DNA from: Triops longicaudatus
Lineage: Eukaryota > Arthropoda > Branchiopoda > Notostraca > Triopsidae
Direction of reading: 5' to 3'
NCBI GenBank assembly: GCA_022885665.1
Contig: JAGQDJ010000044.1
Coordinates: forward strand, 62,632 to 126,631
DNA length: 64,000 nucleotides
This document shows positions 37,232-51,500 of this stretch, piece after piece. The notes under the pieces were generated by a model that saw nothing but the letters and a program-made list of their open reading frames with translations, made no database searches and was not told the DNA's origin. A program made the translations under genes and the position numbers. Numbering within the stretch: the stretch's first letter is position 1; the number at the start of each line of letters is the position of its first letter.

Positions 37232-37487
37232 ATGCAAATGTTGTCAAAACTTGTCTTCCAGATCTTTTTGCTTGTGTTGGTAAAAAAGTGTCAAGCGAAA
37301 AACGAAGAACCAGGCTGTCATATTGGCTCTTTGATAAACGGTAGAACTGCTTTCGAGGAAATTAGTCCAGGTTGGACTAAACTGTCGTTTGTCTGCGACG
37401 ACGGTTTTTTCTTGGAGGGACCAAACTATTTATTGTGCCATAATGGGACTTTCGATAATAATGAACCGAAGCCTAGATGCATTTCAA
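37232..37487 (+). CDS. Sushi gene exon 1: signal peptide and sushi domain 1
   Basis: Starts MQMLSK, followed by a hydrophobic core FQIFLLVLV and a likely signal-peptidase site after KKCQA (residue 22). Sushi 1 runs from C29 to the Cys before the donor. It carries an N-glycosylation sequon (NGT) and lacks the usual Trp between the third and fourth cysteines, so it is a divergent module. The donor at 37488 is GTATAG, phase 1. Confidence 0.88.
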
Positions 37488-40400
37488 GTATAGTTAATTT
37501 ATTTTTTAATAATTTAAGAATTGATAGGATTTATTTTTTGTCACTTTCAGATACATGTTCGATACCGTTTATCCTTCATGGTACCGTTTCCCCGTTTCTT
37601 GAAGAGTATCAAATGGGATTAAGCATCCAAGTACGCTGTCAGCCGGGCTACACGCTGGAAGATGGCGATGGTATTTTGCAGTGTAGTGCGGAAGGAACAT
37701 GGGTTTCTTTGGATAACAAGAAACTTCCTCGTTGCGTTGGTATTCAAACCTGATTGTGTCCTACTACCTGTTTGATAAGCCGTTATTTTTAGAATCTTTA
37801 AGTGCCAATTGCCACTCTCCACCTCCTTTGCAAGACGGTAGTCTGGAGGTTGAAGGAATAAATTCTATAGTCCATAATGGGATGCCTGACAGGAACGGAG
37901 ACTACGATGCTACAGCCAAAGCCACTTGCAACCCTGGATACCGCTTAGTTCCTCCGGAAAGCCGCATGCGCCACTGTAAAGACGGGATTTGGTTTGGAAT
38001 AGAGCCCAAATGTGGTAAACGACGTATTCATTCATGCGCTTTGGTCGAAGTACTTGAGTAAACCTATAATTTGCATGTATTCTCAGCTTGATGCGAAGTT
38101 GCTTTATACAGTAGAAAGCTCTTGTCTTTTGGATATATGCCAATTCCGTCCTTGCATGCCCGTTAGTCATATTGCGAACAGCCAATTGCCGCTTCTTTCT
38201 GAGAAACACTTAGCTTGGCACTAGTAATGGAAAAGGTCGACTTTGGACCAAAAAACTAAGCTGCTCTCCGTGCCAAGAAATTAAATGCTGTGTGTTTTTG
38301 CAGTCCCAGAGAGCTGTGAATCCCCGGCTCCTATTAAACATGGCTACTACGTTGCCCTGTCATCGAAATTTCTGCCTTCACCTAGTGAATCTTCCAGAGG
38401 GCATCATGCTGGTTCTAGTCTCCAGTTTTTATGCGACACTGGTTATACATTGCAAGGGCCTTCCGTTATCCACTGTACCAATCAAGGTACTTGGGTGCCT
38501 TCGGGCGTTCCAGACTGCGTTGCTCAAAAAGCGCCTTGTAAGTACATCTTTCCTTTAGCGCGAAAGCGTAGTGTCGATTTTGAAAACCAATGTATGCTTG
38601 ATGAGAACTTCGGGAAGTTAACCATAAACGATCCAATTATTTTAATTGTGTTCTTTTCCACAAAAAGAACGCAGTATATTAAATTGGTAACATAAACAGG
38701 TCTTGTGCTCTGTTCAGAATCGTGTTGTTAGCAGTAGATCGCGATTATGGCCCATTCCGGTTTAATCCACTGCAGCTAGTTAACGTTTGATTTAAAAGAG
38801 TTTTTATAGCAGTTACTACACAACCTTCTCACTTTAGCTCTGCTTTTAGGACTTCCCGTTATGGGAAAAAAATGCCCTCTTAGTGTAACATGAAAGCTTC
38901 CAGGCTGTCTTGGCGTTTGACAGCGAAAACGCACGCACAAATAAATCAGGAACTCCTGTTTGGTAAGGCGTAGTAAAGTTGCATTGGGTCCTGAGTATTA
39001 AAGGGTGAAAGCTTTTCTTTGTAATTTCCTACAAACGCGCCATTCTGACATAAGTTTAAGAATTTCCTGCCCTGTATTTAATTACTTACGAATTGAAAAC
39101 CTTGAACGAAGGTTTGGATGGTGGACATAGTCATAAATAACTGATTTAAACTCCAAACACTGCAGGAATCCTTGACGAGAAATCTTGACTTTCCTCGAAG
39201 TTGTACACAGACCGGTTTTTATAGAAACGAAATGTGCATTACATGGCGCGTTGAAGAATTTCAAATAGAGTAGAAAACTATGTGTAGTACAAGTGAAGTG
39301 TAAACGCGGCACCCTAAGGATTCTCACAGCAAAGCTTTTGTTGAACTGAAATACCTGTACTAGTATTAACGTCCAAGTCTTTAATCGGGAGCGAAGATAA
39401 CCGGACTTTATAAAAGCTTAGAATCGTAAATCAAAATGTGGATAGACTCAGTTTAAGTTTTTGAAGGTTATGTTTAGGCTCAATAAACTGAAGTCCAGCC
39501 AGTGTTTTATGCAAGTGTAATATATTGTCGTGTAGATATGTTTTTGCACACCTTGAGCTTCTCCGTGTAAGTGTATGCTGTAAAATATGGTGTCACCTTA
39601 GACAGCTTTACATGTGAAGGAGGTGACCAGATTAGTTAATCCGTTCGAGAAAATTTTTGCGAAAATCAAATGTGCACCTGTCGTAGTAATTATTGTTACG
39701 CATTCCTAACAGAAGAAGAAAAGTAGTAAAAATAGAACCAATTGGAATTTAACCCAGTTAGAATTTCTTGGTGCTACTGCAGATTATACTTCTTTTTATA
39801 TTTTGTTCGTTGCCCTTTCTTTGGATTAGAGCTCCAGGAGTTCATCGCCGAAATGTCAAAATTGCTCGATACCTGCCCTCAACACCCTTTTTTTTAATTG
39901 GCTAAGACAGTGTGCTTTGGGGCTACTTTTTTCAAGATTCAGAAATCGTACCTTAAAAATTTACCGTAAAAATGTTACTTGTTTAATTTTTTACTGAAAC
40001 TTTGTTATGCTCTTAGTATTTAGTTTGTATGGTATGTAGTTTGTATTTAAAACCCAATCGTTGGAGTCAACTAGGTTACGTACTTCGTAGAAACGAATAT
40101 AAGATCTGTCGTATCTTCATCAAACTGGAAACAAAGGCTATCCTGCTGTTGTCCGTGATCCGAGACATTAAAGTTAATAAGGTGTTGGCGATTGCTTTAT
40201 CATCCTGTGATTAACAAAACTTGTGAATAAGCTGGAGGGCATCCGCACTGCCACAAGGATCCGAACAATTTTGAAAGCCTTGTTAGTTGGGAAAAATCAT
40301 GTCAGAAGCGCTTCGAGGTTGATGTTTGACAGCATTTTACAGCCCTATTCGAGTATGAGGCCAAGCGTTTTATTACAATCTTTGGAGTAGTAAAGAAAAG

Positions 40401-43400
40401 ATTGGTGGACTTGTAACACTTCATTGTAATTTATATCCCTGCAGTGCAGCGTGATTAAAGAAATTAAACAGAAAGTTGGTCAAGTTATTGTCTAAGTCTG
40501 GGCGATCTTCCACGCACAGGATTTAATGGAGTGACGAAGGCATATTTTATGGTCATCTTTGACTTAGCTGCAGAGCTTCGATGAAAGTATTTTTAAGACC
40601 AAGTTAAAACTTTCGGTACATCACCGTGGCCACTCCCTGCGTCTGCAAACGGAGACTACGCTGTGTAGTCAAAGGCCCGAAAGCCTCTTCTTGTTGATTG
40701 ATCATTAGCACCGCAGTTACCTTTCAGTGTCGCTGTAGCTAATCTGATAAGCATATTTTATCACCTTGGCTAGCCAATTTCATCTTTCGAAGCAAAGTTG
40801 GAGAGGAGCATGGGTAGTTTCGTCCGGAGAACATTCTAAATCAGATTCAGGGTTTCATAGATTATTAATTTTCCATGCGGTGTCGTTAAAGCTCTGTTGT
40901 GGTCCATGATACGCTTAAGAAGTTTGACGCATTCTATTTGTCATTTACGATAATTGAGTACCCATCGGAATGCTGGCCTTGCAACAAACAAAAGGGGTAA
41001 ATCCGAAGTTTTCGTTCTCTCGACGCGTTAACGAGACGTTTACGAGCCTTTGGCTTTGAGCTAGTCGAAGCCGCCTGTTTAGTAGAAAAACTTTTCTCCA
41101 AAACAGCAAGTCGGTCACGTTTCCAAACGTAACGCGTGTTTTTATTTTCCACTACAGCTTGATTGTTGATGATTAACTATAAAAGTAGAGCTGTCGTTAG
41201 GGTTGGAACCGGCCCTAACCTCCCCGCCAAACATACCGATAGTCATTTTCTGCAAGTCTTTCACTGCATAGGTTTATAAGCTTTAGCGGTGTAGTTTGTG
41301 GTATAAAATGGTCTGGTGTGTTGCTCACCTGTCATCACAATGCCCGCTTAAAGTTTTTCGAGACAAAAACAACCTCAGATAGTACTTTGCGGCCAGTTAT
41401 AGGACAAACCCCTAACGTATCATTTCCTACTAATAAAAAGACTGCCTTAGAGCCAGTAGCCGGGAAAATTTTGAGTGTTATGTGTACATTTTGACTTGGA
41501 CCATTGTTGCCATTGTTCTCCCCCTTGATAGACTTTAGAAAGACCTCATTTCGGCGCATGGCTTTCTTTTTCAAATTCCTTTTTTATCTTTCTTTTTAAC
41601 AAGTGGCATTTGCCTTTCTATAATTTTACGGGAGTTGCCGTCTCCGTAACAATGTAGAGCAAAGTAACTTAGCAGGTTTATTTGTCTTTAAACGCTGCTG
41701 AAATTGGTAGCTTGGTATCTTTTACGGTGATGTGGAAGTGTTAATTGGCGATCGTAATTGAGCCTAGGAGAAGTTGGCTTCGCAATTCACCCAAGGCGGA
41801 GTATGGTTGACATCCGTGTTGCTGTTAATATAAAAAGTAGGTGATGCAGGAAAGCCTAGTGTAGCATTTGAAATATCCGTGCTTGTGTAGATGTTCTCTT
41901 TTTTGTCTTGTAAATTGCACCCTTTAGGCCTATAATGATTGCATAACTGAGGCTGTATGCTGAAAGTTTTGCGGCTAAAGTGCGCCAAACGAAAAGGAGA
42001 GGGGGAAAAAGAAAGAAAAGCATCAGCTTCCCTGCGGTTTTTACGAGCTTTCTTCTGAGCGTCCTCATGACATGCAAATGAGGCCGGGAAGGTAAACCCG
42101 AGGCGAGAAATGTAGAAGTGTTGCTTTTGCCTTTTCGACCATTACTTTGTCCAGAAAACACCTCATTTCAGGTGCATTCTGATGTTTAAAAAGGGGATGA
42201 GAAAGAGGGGGGTTGGAGTGGGGATTCAAATTGTTAGTTTTTTCCTGTTTTACCCTATTGAACGTAAAGAACCGTGAAAATGTTGAAGGGTGTTAATGAG
42301 GAGTCAACTCGAGAACTATACCTAGAAATCTTGACCTATCGGCCTCGAATCGTGGAACCTAACCGCCTTTTAACCAAACGTACGGATATTTAAGCAGGGG
42401 TAAAAAATCGTTGGGTAGAAAAACTAATACTTAAGCGTTTTTTAAGTATAAAGGAATTGTGGGTTTGCTTCTCCAACCTTTCTCTTTTGAAAAATCTTAT
42501 TTGAACGAATAACAGGTACTTTGAAGGGTAGCTGTGGCTGTGTATCCTGCCACAGTTAAGTGGAATCAACTTTTCGTTCAGGAATGAGCGGAGAAAGGGT
42601 GGAGATTTTTTCCCCATCGAGTGAAGTGTCAGTTTTGAACAATTCTTTATAGGGGCACCTATCTTCCAGACTGTTAAGCTTCTAGTCTACGGGCATCTTA
42701 TTTGTCAAGAAGCCGTGGGCCAAGGCGAAACCCATTGGGAGAACTTATTAACAAACCGTTTATAGACCATCATAACTGATAAACGCAGTGTGGTTTGGGG
42801 TTGGACATTTATGCTTAATAAGTACTGGAAACCCGAGCCTTGAAATTATTGTTAGGCGCTCATAAAACTCTCATGTTAAAGCCGGAGTGAACATTGCCTA
42901 TTTGACACTGTTGTTGTCTCAACTATTTTCAAAGTGTGTTTTATTATTTTAAAAATTCTGAGGTGTCTCATTTCGGAATTTAAATTCCTAATAATCTTTA
43001 AAAAAAACTGTTTAGCTAGCTGTTTAGATGTTTAGGTTTCCAGGCTAACGAGCTGCAAGTTATCTGTAGTAATCTTGGAGCTAACCTAAGCGCTTTTTCT
43101 GGCTGTGAGATCTTGTGGTTTGCTCTCGTGGAATAAATTGCGATTAGCGATCAGCTGCCCACAGTGTTGCAGCGTGGCTGTGGGCGGTAACGTAGGGGCG
43201 AAAATTCTCTGTAAATGCACAAAGCGAAAAAGAGAAGTTGAGGGGTTGGGTCATCAAACGTGAATAAAGCTGTGAGTTGTAGTACTCTGGGACATCGGTT
43301 CATTTTTTATGCATTTTGATCCCCTCCTCTTTGCATTGCTAAGCTCAAAGATATAAACGAATTGCCCGAAAATCTGGCATTGGGGAAAACGCAGGAACAA

Positions 43401-46400
43401 GAATGTAGGTTTCACGAGCGTTGTTGCGTTGATAGGTGGGTTGTAAGGGTTCAACCCAGGTGCCAAGCCTGATGAACGTCATCTCTCTTTCACATTGTTA
43501 AAAAGATTTTGAATTCTTTTTTTGTTAAGAAAAGAAAACGTCAAATCCTCTAACGTGGCACCACCCCGCTAACCTTATTATTCTCAGGTAAATTCCTACG
43601 TATAGCGCAGTGACAATAGAGTCAAGTTATTCTCAGGTCTACGTGACCAGGCCGAATGAATTTTCAGCGAACCAGTTGAAGGTATTGCCAAAACACAAGT
43701 AATAACCGATCCGTCCGTTTAAAGACTATTCAAAGCTTTCAGAACAATAATTGTTTACACAGACGGCGTTCTGAGAAGCGAGCAATGTTGCGTGGCGGCA
43801 GGGAGTGAAGGGAGGTTTTGATTTATCCAAACGCAACGCATTCGGGAACCGATGGTCAGGCAACGTTTTTTATTCACATCAAACTCTTAAATAATCCGCC
43901 AGCCTTTCTTTCATATCAAATGAGTTCCGTTTTTATATGCTTCCAAGGCTGCGCGTTTGGGGGGAAGAGATTGCGGACGATCATTGGTATTACATTGCAG
44001 GCAACAGGGCAGCAATTTAGCCAAGTCGTGGTTCGTGGGCAATTAATTGTCCTCAACACGTTTAATAGTCTGACCTCGATCAGGAGAATGACTGTGGAAG
44101 CTTAACAAAGTGTGAGCTGCTCTCTGGAAACCTTTCCATACGTAGCAAGAGATTATTGAAGACTTGGGGGTGTTTTCTTGTCTCTTTTCTTTCCCCCCAC
44201 TCGTTAGCTACAGGCGCCTTTTTTATTAGCTTCTGTTAATGTGGCTAGTTATCAAGTGCCTCTATGGTTTGGATAGTTTGATGTGTGCCACGAAAACTAC
44301 GAGGTAGGAAAAGAGCAAGGAGAAAAAAATAAATAAAATAAAACTGGGAAGCTCCAAACGTAGTAGTGCAGAAGGTGTATGTACGTCTGCTGCCAACTGC
44401 TAACCGAGAGGGCAACCAGTGTTTATGGCCACGAAAACGATTCTCATTAAGAAGCTCTTCTAGATCCCAATCAGTTCCATAGCCATGCCATTATTTATCT
44501 TTATTATCTTTTTTTCTTTTATAAAGCTAGTACGAGAACCATCAAGATTTTCAACGGTTTAAAACTCTTCAATTTAGATTCCTTATTATACACATATACC
44601 ATATATTTTGACTCTTTTTCAAGAGTTATGCTTTCTTGAAAGATCCATGGCCAAACACTGCTAGGCTTTGTCGATAGAGATCAATAAACAGGCGAATAAT
44701 GCAGGTATGGATACTGATGAATAACGCGTTGTTACGAGAGCCGTGTGTTGTCTTGACTGGTTGATTAAAGCTTTCGGTTGCCTTGGCTGCGATTTTACTC
44801 AACCATCCACTTTCGACGTGTAAGATCGCGAATTTGTTTAGGAGAGCAGGAGGTCCCGTGGTCACACGGGGGCAATTTCGTGGGGAATAGTAAGCGAGTC
44901 AGTGAAATGAGACAGCAGGAAACAAAATAGGATAAACTGGGGTTAGGAGCATTGCGATGCACCACGTGAGCTGGACGTCTTGCGCCTGAACGACTCGACA
45001 GCACAGCGGGCAATTTAAGCAAATTTTTATGACACGTTCTGATTTACATTGGCGCATAATCCGGATCTCCAGTGCGCATTGCAAGCCGAAGAAATAAAAG
45101 ACAAAAGGTTCCTGTTGTGGAATGAAATTGGCTAGCTTGAGCTTGGGCGTATTGTCGAGATCAAGTTGGGAGAAATGTACCCCAACCGCCTTACATATTA
45201 ATAGAAGGAAATCGACATGAAGGTCGATGTTTGAATGTGTCCTCTTTTGCATGAGATCTGTCATTTCCGTAGGGCCGATTGGATTCCCCTTCTCGTTTAT
45301 GCAAGGCGAGTTGTTGGCGGCAGTGGGGGTCAAAGGAACTGTGAACTCGGTGGTGGGTATTCTCAGCTTCTCGCCATGTGATCTCGTTGCCAGTGTCACT
45401 TCTGGCTGTGCGACGCTCCGGGGAGCAAAGAATCACGAAACGCTACAAGAATACACTGGAAAATTAAACCTCTTTTCGACCTTTTTATATAAGCAAAAGC
45501 TGCTCTCAATTTCCACACAGGGGTAACCGTTTCGAACCCAAGCTTTGTTGCAGTTAACGTTGCTTTCAATAGCGATTGTGAGCAAGCATTTAAGATTGCG
45601 GAGTTTTATGCGTCTAAAAAAGAGGGTTGTTGTTTGGCTGGCCGTACTTGACAGGTTGAGCTAACAGTTGTGGCCGGTGTATTTTTATAATCTGCAGCGT
45701 TCAAAGAATATAGAAAACATCAAGCATGCCGGTGCAGCCGTTTTTATGTCCTATACACGCACCCAGAACAGAAGTTTTATGGGTTAGCATATGGGAGGAG
45801 TTCTTGGACAGCTAGAGCACATTAGAGTCTCGGACTTAATGATAACTTTCCTACAGGCTCCCAAGCGAAAACAGTCCACGGCTAACTGTAAAAAAGGGAG
45901 AAGATGAAAATGTTGATACAATTCTGATATCGTGCTGAAGAAGAACATTGCATGGCAACGGGGTCGGGATCACGCGTATATTTTATTGTGGTTTGTGCAA
46001 AACCTCTAGCTAAGTAGGGGGATTATTTCAAGATTAGTATGGACTTGGTGATGCTATCAGCTAGTAAATTAGCCTGGAAATTAATTTCTTCTTATTGTGA
46101 AGGTGCCGTGGCTACGCCTTCCAATTTCCCCACTCCAGTCGTTCGCAACTAAATAACAAGTACTCGAAGAGAGTAAGAGAAAGAAGCAGAGTCCAAGAAA
46201 GCCCGCGAGGTGTGCAAGTGACTCTCGTGTACTGCGTAATCTGTAACAAATTGAGTGCTCTAATCTCTCATCAAAAGCTAGCTTTAAGGATCGTCATTAG
46301 CGAGGAATCTCATCTGAAGGTTTACATCTGATTCGCCAAGGAAATTAGTCCTGGTCAAAGTGTAAGCATGAAACAACAAGCCAAAGGTAACTTTCGGCTA

Positions 46401-48466
46401 CTTTCGACACTGTGTCGCGGAAGGTGGTGCTTTGCTAGTTATGGGAATTAACACATGGTTCTACAGCACTCGGGTAAAAGTCCTTTAATTGTGGTCAAAG
46501 TAAAGTTGCCAACTTCACTCGGGAAGGCCGCCCAAATGAGAAAGCGGAGAAACATTGGAGTCACATCACGTTGGTGAATTATGGTGACTGAAACAGTTCT
46601 TCTGTTATTGTTAAATTTTTTTTTCAGCTGTCAAGGTACTTGTTGGCCGTTAATTTATTGTTCTTGCAAAGAACTTGTTGATTACAAGAAGTTTGAATGC
46701 ATCCTTCCCCGCGGTTTACCAGTGCTGACAGTGCTACTTGCTTCTTGACAGTAACTAAAAACAGCGTATAGAACAGGAGCTTATGCTAAAGAAAGCACAA
46801 TGGCCGGGTGTAAAGTCACGGTAATGAGTATTTGCTGTCAGGTCTTTCTATGCACGCGTCAGTCCAGTCGTAATAATTGTAGTCCATCATTTGAGGTTCA
46901 GACTAATTGGAGCTATGGACTGCTGAAGTAATTGGAAGGAATCTAAAATTGCAGTAAGTTGCAAAAACGTAAAGAGGAATAGTCTGGCTGACGTGGGAAC
47001 TGGGCGGTCTTTTGAAACCTAAAACCCCTCTCGAGAAGAGTCGCTGGAATCTGGGGCAGGTAACTGCTTCGGATTAAGAAAGCGTAGCACGTACTTGGAT
47101 ACCTCTAAAAGTAGCAAATGGTGCTCTTTAGGGAGCTTTTGAATAAAAACGTGTGGTTACGAGCATAACCGTCAGCAAGTTCTCACTTTTTTCCTCTCTT
47201 TCCCTTTCTCGGAATTGCGTTATTTTTACAATTGACGGAAACTTTTTTTTTTTAAAAGTAGTCTGGGCGAAGCCTACCTACTTTTGTATCTTGTCATTAG
47301 CTCCCTGTGAATTTTTAGTAATCATTGGCGAGGTTCGTTTTCGCGGTTGAGATGGTTAAAGTGAAGCCCACTGTTAAGGAAAGCCACCGTGTGCCGTGTC
47401 TCTTTACCCCGAATTATATTTGCATAAAGAGCCGTGCAAATGCTGGAATTATTAGCCCGAAAAGAAATTAAGTAAGAGACCGTGGTATTTGCCTTGCAAA
47501 GTAGGGGGTTGACTTGGAAATTTTCTTGGGTAATTTATGAGAGCATGTTCAAAGCAGACGTAAAAGTAGACTCACTTGTAAGACTTGATTCATTTTGAAA
47601 GAAACGTCCCAACTCGCTAAGAGTTGTCTACCTCGCGTAGTTTTGGGGCAAAGTTCCCCCCTAAAACCACCTTTTATTAAGCGTATTGTTGGACAACATA
47701 CGGCAATTCTACGCTGACGGGAATATAGGTAAGGCCAATGTCTAAATTGATTACTGGTGAAGAAGGTGACGATTCTCTTTTTATCATGTTGCAGTCTTAG
47801 CATTCTTAGCACCCTTTTGTGTTATGTGTCGACTAATTGGACGGTACAGTAACGCAAGCCATCTACTCAGGTCAGTAGGCGTTACCCGTGGATAAGGCTC
47901 GAAAATATTTCAGGGTGCCGACAGACCGTGAAGAGTTGTTAACCAAACGAGGGGGCTCCTGCTGCCCATTGAACATAATAACATTCTTTGCTCATTTTTT
48001 TCTTTCTTCTTTTCCCTAGTCCAGCTCCTAGCGAGAAATAATTTTAATGCAAGTTGAAAGTTCCCAAAATTCTAGCCTGTTCGTCACGTGCTGCAAGCCC
48101 AACCACCCTTTAACATGCCTCGCCAAAACCGCCCCGTTTCGCTTAACTATTGCTTTGTCCTAAAGATGCCTGATAAACTCGGATTTAATCTAAACTGTCC
48201 AATAGTTGCAGGTTATTAATAGTAAATTATCATAGATAGGTAATTCGTATGATCAGTGATGAAAATATGATGAAAATTATGTATAAGCCTCCATGTTAAA
48301 AGTATAGGCGAATGAAATAGGAGTCAGAATTTAGCCGAGGTAGGAAAATTCATTTTTGAGAGTATGAAATGCTATTTAGAAAAAGCGGCAGCAGAAAACT
48401 GGGTAAAGACTATAAATGACCAATGCAATTCACGCCTTATTGCCGGATGCCACGTTAGGCTCTGAT

Positions 48467-48502
<36 letters not shown>

Positions 48503-51500
48503 TCTTGCATTGTTCAAGCTTCGTATTTCTTGCAGTCCTGATTTTTTTCCTTGTTATGTCCCTTGGGGGGTTTTACCCTTTCGGTTAGTGTGCAACTCTG
48601 AGATCTCTCTCCTCCTTTTTCTCTTTTCCATTCCTTCTGATAGTAGAACCCTCTTTATGGGACCTGGAGATATGGTAATGGGCGAGTAGAGGACATTGGG
48701 CACGCTCATCACGTTAATGACATTCTGGACGTGTGAAAGGAAAGGGTTTCTGCTAGGCGGGTGAAGGTAACCAAGGAAAAGTCTAGCAGTTTCCTATGCG
48801 TTAGATGCTGTCATTACGCATTATGTTGTATTTATTATTAATCACAGACCACGTAATAACTAGGGAGTTGCTAATGAGATTCGGACTCACGCAAATGATT
48901 TCTCTCGTAGTTGTACACTCAAAATTGGAATTTTTTCGGTTTCGTGCGCACTTTGCAATAAAACAACACAAGGAGTAGTAAAAATTAATTTCTGTAAGTT
49001 CTATCCGAGCATTTTATTTATAACAGCCGCCTACAGTCAGCTAAATAATCAATTAATCAAGTCTCCTAGCTTTTGCATTCATAATATTGGGGTTTATTCC
49101 CGAGCTAATATTTTTAGTCTATGATAATACCGTCGTGTTGTGTTTGTGTTAATGTCAGCCGTACTTCTAGCTGGCTTGTACCTCGTTGTGAAGCCCCATG
49201 TGTTTTCCTGCTTCTAAGTTTCACTCTGCCGTCTCGGGCGTTTTTTTCTCTGCCTTGTTAGCACCCTTTTTAGTGGCGGCTAAACAACTCTGGGAAAGAG
49301 AGGAATCCCTGCAGAAGGCTATGATGCTAAAATGGCACCTGAGTTCTTCGGGGTTTAATTAGGGCCGTAACCTGGACCTCATAAAGCACCATCCCAAGTA
49401 GTCTCTCTGGACAGGTCGATGGCAAAATTGCAAATGAGAAAGTGTGTAACGTAACGGCGAGTTTTAGACTGTAAAAAAGACTCCTAGCGGCATTTCTTTT
49501 TAGTCCAATTGTAATATCTCTTATTATAACACAGGAAAAGAGTGTCTTTTTGGGATAGTGAAACGCTGTAGCTTTGGGCATAATGTTAGTACACGTATTG
49601 CCAAGCATTACCCCGTTGCGAGTATTCGTTAGCATTACTATAGGAGTGCAACGAGGGCTCCCAGGAGGAAATATGATGTTAATCAGGTCGAAATACAAAC
49701 GAGAAAGAAATATAACTCTGACGGTAAATGAAGAATTATGCGGCCCTCAATTGAATCGCTATAGCGTGGGGCAGTCACGCGTGATAATGGAGTTTAGTTA
49801 ACTGCTGTTTTCCATTTTTTAAAAGAAGGTACACATTATGCCACTGAACTGATTAGTACTATGGCTGGTGTATGGCTAATTGTACCCCGACTACCATATG
49901 AGGGGCTAATTTGCCTACCATTCACACGACCTACGCACAAGATTTGAACTTCGTGCCAACGTTTATGTTCTGTTTTTGGGGGAGTAGCACCGAGAAAAGA
50001 AGAGAGAAAAAAACGGAGCTAATGCTGTTTTTTAGTGATAAACATCGCTACCTGCAATAGCAGTATGCAAAACGTGAACAGCAAATTCACGGAGTGGAAA
50101 CCTTAGCGCTGTAAATTTGTCAGGCAGTAAATTAGTTGCCGGAGCCACGGTCTAATACTTGCAACAACTCCGCCTTCATCCGTTTCTAGGTTCTCAATTG
50201 GCTTCGGCAGAGGAAAAAGCAAACTTCTTGTCTCCAATATTCATAAATCGAACATTTTTTTTATCACAGTTCGTGGATTCTTCGAGGGCCTCACTGGGCC
50301 AAGGTTTCAGAATTTCAGTTACGCCCCAAAGTATCTGTTTAATTTATTTTCCTAAGAAATTTTAAAACTTAAAGACCTTAAAAATTTTTGCTTTGTAGAA
50401 AGCCGGATATTCGTACATTTTTACTGTATTTTTTCTTTCGTTCTTACAGTGGAGCTGATGTATACGTGTCCGCCATTGGATCATCTCCTCCATGCTGAAG
50501 TGCGAACGGTCCAAGGTTGGTTGTCAGTTGCTGGGGCTAATGAAGGTACCATCTTGGAATTATGGTGCCAACCCGGATACCGCAATAAAAAGAAGTCCCC
50601 TGTCCCCCATGCTGATATTCCTACCGGCCGAGTTTGCAATGGACCAACACGTTTGCACTGTACTAACGGATCATGGGTGGGCGAGGCTTTGGATTGCGGT
50701 AAGAGATTTAGATCTTTTTCGAAAGCTTCACTCTTTTCTTTGTCACCTCTGTGTGGTTGGGCTGGTTTTCTCTCTGCTTACCCATTATGAGTGTATTATG
50801 GGGTCCCTGGGACACGTCGTGTCTGGGACATTGGCAGAAGCTTCTATGTATTCGTTTAAATTGCACAGAAGTCACTGAAAGACTATTTATGGGAGCGCTG
50901 AAAAAAGCCAGCTTAATGAAGCTGAGCTTTTACGACGCGTGCTGCTTGCGCTTCCATAACCTGAGCTGCTCCTGCTATTCAAACTTGCTGATTTATTGAA
51001 GCTACGAAGTTTTTAAGCACTCTGTTGGGATAGTGTTACGTATAACTGTGGTAGGTCTATGATTCTCCAAACAGAGACGTGGCTGCGTAGCGATCAAACA
51101 CTTTAATAGCCCCCGCCTAAACATCTCAGTCCTTGTGAGCAAGGAAGTTAAAAAAAAAATAATAAGAGATTTCTATTTCACCAACAAAACAAGTCAAGAG
51201 AAGAATATTTGACGTTGATCACTACGGTCGCTTTTTTCCTGAATACAAGTCTGTGCATGGAAAATAAACCTTGGTAAGACGGTTTGATGGTTGCGAAGCT
51301 TGTCTTGCGCGTCCATTCGCGTCGAGCATCCTAGTGTAGTTCCTATGGACTTTTATCTTTCTACATCGTTAAAAGTTACTTTAGCTGACTTTCCCAGCCT
51401 TTTAACCGTAAGATATGGGACATGACGTCCAAGGCACACAAGAGCAAAGACGGACACGTTGCGAAAGTAAAAATAGACGAAAAAAGCGAGACAAAAATTG

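Noticed and set aside
40934..41152. Minus-strand peptide with RDRLAVLEKSF resembling the start of a homeodomain
   Set aside because: The remainder of a homeodomain, including the WFxN recognition helix, is absent; coincidence.
44899..45399. 166-codon minus-strand frame in sushi intron 4
   Set aside because: No recognisable homology; three frames are open in the same patch, so openness is uninformative.
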